Shown here piece after piece: positions 5,524-5,789 of a stretch of 5,789 bases of DNA. Position numbers and translations under genes: made by a program. The notes under the pieces were generated by a model. The model made no database searches, was not told the DNA's origin, and saw only the letters and a list, made by a program, of their open reading frames with translations. Source of the stretch: JAFGJQ01 sp964586145 (lineage in GTDB: Bacteria; Planctomycetota; Phycisphaerae; UBA1845); the NCBI GenBank assembly GCA_964586145.1, contig CAZPHH010000147.1, positions 1 through 5,789 of the forward strand, given 5' to 3'. Position 1 is the first letter of the stretch; each line of letters opens with the position of its first letter.

Positions 5524-5789
5524 CTAGACCGCTGTGCGGTGTCGGCCTTCGTGGAGGGCCTGTACGGCCGCAAGCACGCGCGACAGGGTGTCTGGAGGCG
5601 CAGATGCGAGAATGCTCAGAATGTCAGCAGGCATGAGGCTGACAAGCCAATCGCACACCGCCCAGCTTGGGCGGCGCAACCCGGTGCGCACCTTGCCCTC
5701 GGCATTCCGAGGTAGCGGGATAGCATTCGCCTGATTAGCCCAACTTTCGCAGATCGGGGACTCGGGCGGGGCTGGCGAGGGCGCCAGCC
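5524..5789 (-). CDS. C-terminal part of a protein cut by the window edge, possibly PemK/MazF-like
   Basis: This minus-strand frame is open from the right edge to a TAG at 5524-5526 and encodes 87 residues. Codon use is compatible with coding, with about 70% of codons ending in G or C. A proline-rich stretch (LAPSPAPPESP) is followed by NAIPLPRNAEGK, GLRRPSWAVCDWLVSL (36-51), and a predicted helix about 66-80 (DTLSRVLAAVQALHEG). A strand, then GL-x-x-PS-W-x-V-x-D, then a C-terminal helix is the order seen in the second half of PemK/MazF-type toxins. The resemblance is by eye and weak, and the N-terminal RNase residues would lie outside the window. No antitoxin gene is visible. The first ATG inside the frame would leave only 36 residues. 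An 8-bp hairpin (5770-5789) at the window edge lies within it. Confidence 0.45.
   Translation of the reverse strand, partial: LAPSPAPPESPICESWANQANAIPLPRNAEGKVRTGLRRPSWAVCDWLVSLMPADILSILASAPPDTLSRVLAAVQALHEGRHRTAV

Noticed and set aside
5394..5636. Plus-strand 80-codon frame with a superficially HTH-like segment GHLQDIGRRAGHSVVAG
   Set aside because: Codon use is coding-like only to about 5500, there is no ribosome binding site, and its second half is antisense to a better minus-strand frame.
1..5789. CRISPR array, insertion sequence with terminal repeats, or phage attachment duplication at the tRNA
   Set aside because: No spaced direct repeats, no transposase or integrase motifs, and no second copy of the tRNA 3' end were found in the window.

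Overview
GC-rich bacterial DNA with strong G/C preference at third codon positions. A SpoIIE-type phosphatase with a GAF-like sensor, a creatininase-family hydrolase, an IorAB pair and tRNA-proximal hairpins would fit Planctomycetota or a similar GC-rich environmental lineage. No phylogenetic marker is present, so that placement is only a guess. Nothing here forms a convincing new multi-gene defence or mobile system.

Layout. Positions 1-410 hold no secure gene. A minus-strand frame open to the left edge has coding-like codon use and may be part of a neighbouring gene. Positions 411-1730 (minus) encode a GAF-like plus PP2C/SpoIIE (RsbU-like) serine phosphatase with its own promoter. Positions 1819-3990 (minus) are a two-gene operon, iorA then iorB, for an indolepyruvate/aryl-2-oxoacid oxidoreductase. 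It is read from a good sigma70-like promoter at 4163-4191, through a leader of about 165 nt that begins with a perfect 15-bp palindrome. The IorA stops where the C-terminal ferredoxin-like domain of classical IorA would begin.

Divergent from iorAB, positions 4261-5034 (plus) encode a creatininase-family metal-dependent amidohydrolase with its own promoter and a strong ribosome binding site. Next come tRNA-Ser(CGA) at 5132-5218 and a long hairpin plus T-tract terminator, followed directly by a second perfect hairpin. Positions 5303-5523 give conflicting short frames and no secure gene. At the right edge, 5524-5789 (minus) is the C-terminal 87 residues of a protein cut by the window end; it faintly resembles the C-terminal half of PemK/MazF toxins.

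How they work together. IorA and IorB are the catalytic (thiamine diphosphate) and gamma-type subunits of one enzyme that oxidatively decarboxylates aryl pyruvates from aromatic amino acid transamination. The divergent creatininase-family gene shares the 270-bp intergenic region and may be co-regulated, but no pathway link is evident. The phosphatase probably belongs to a partner-switching regulatory system whose kinase and STAS proteins lie elsewhere.
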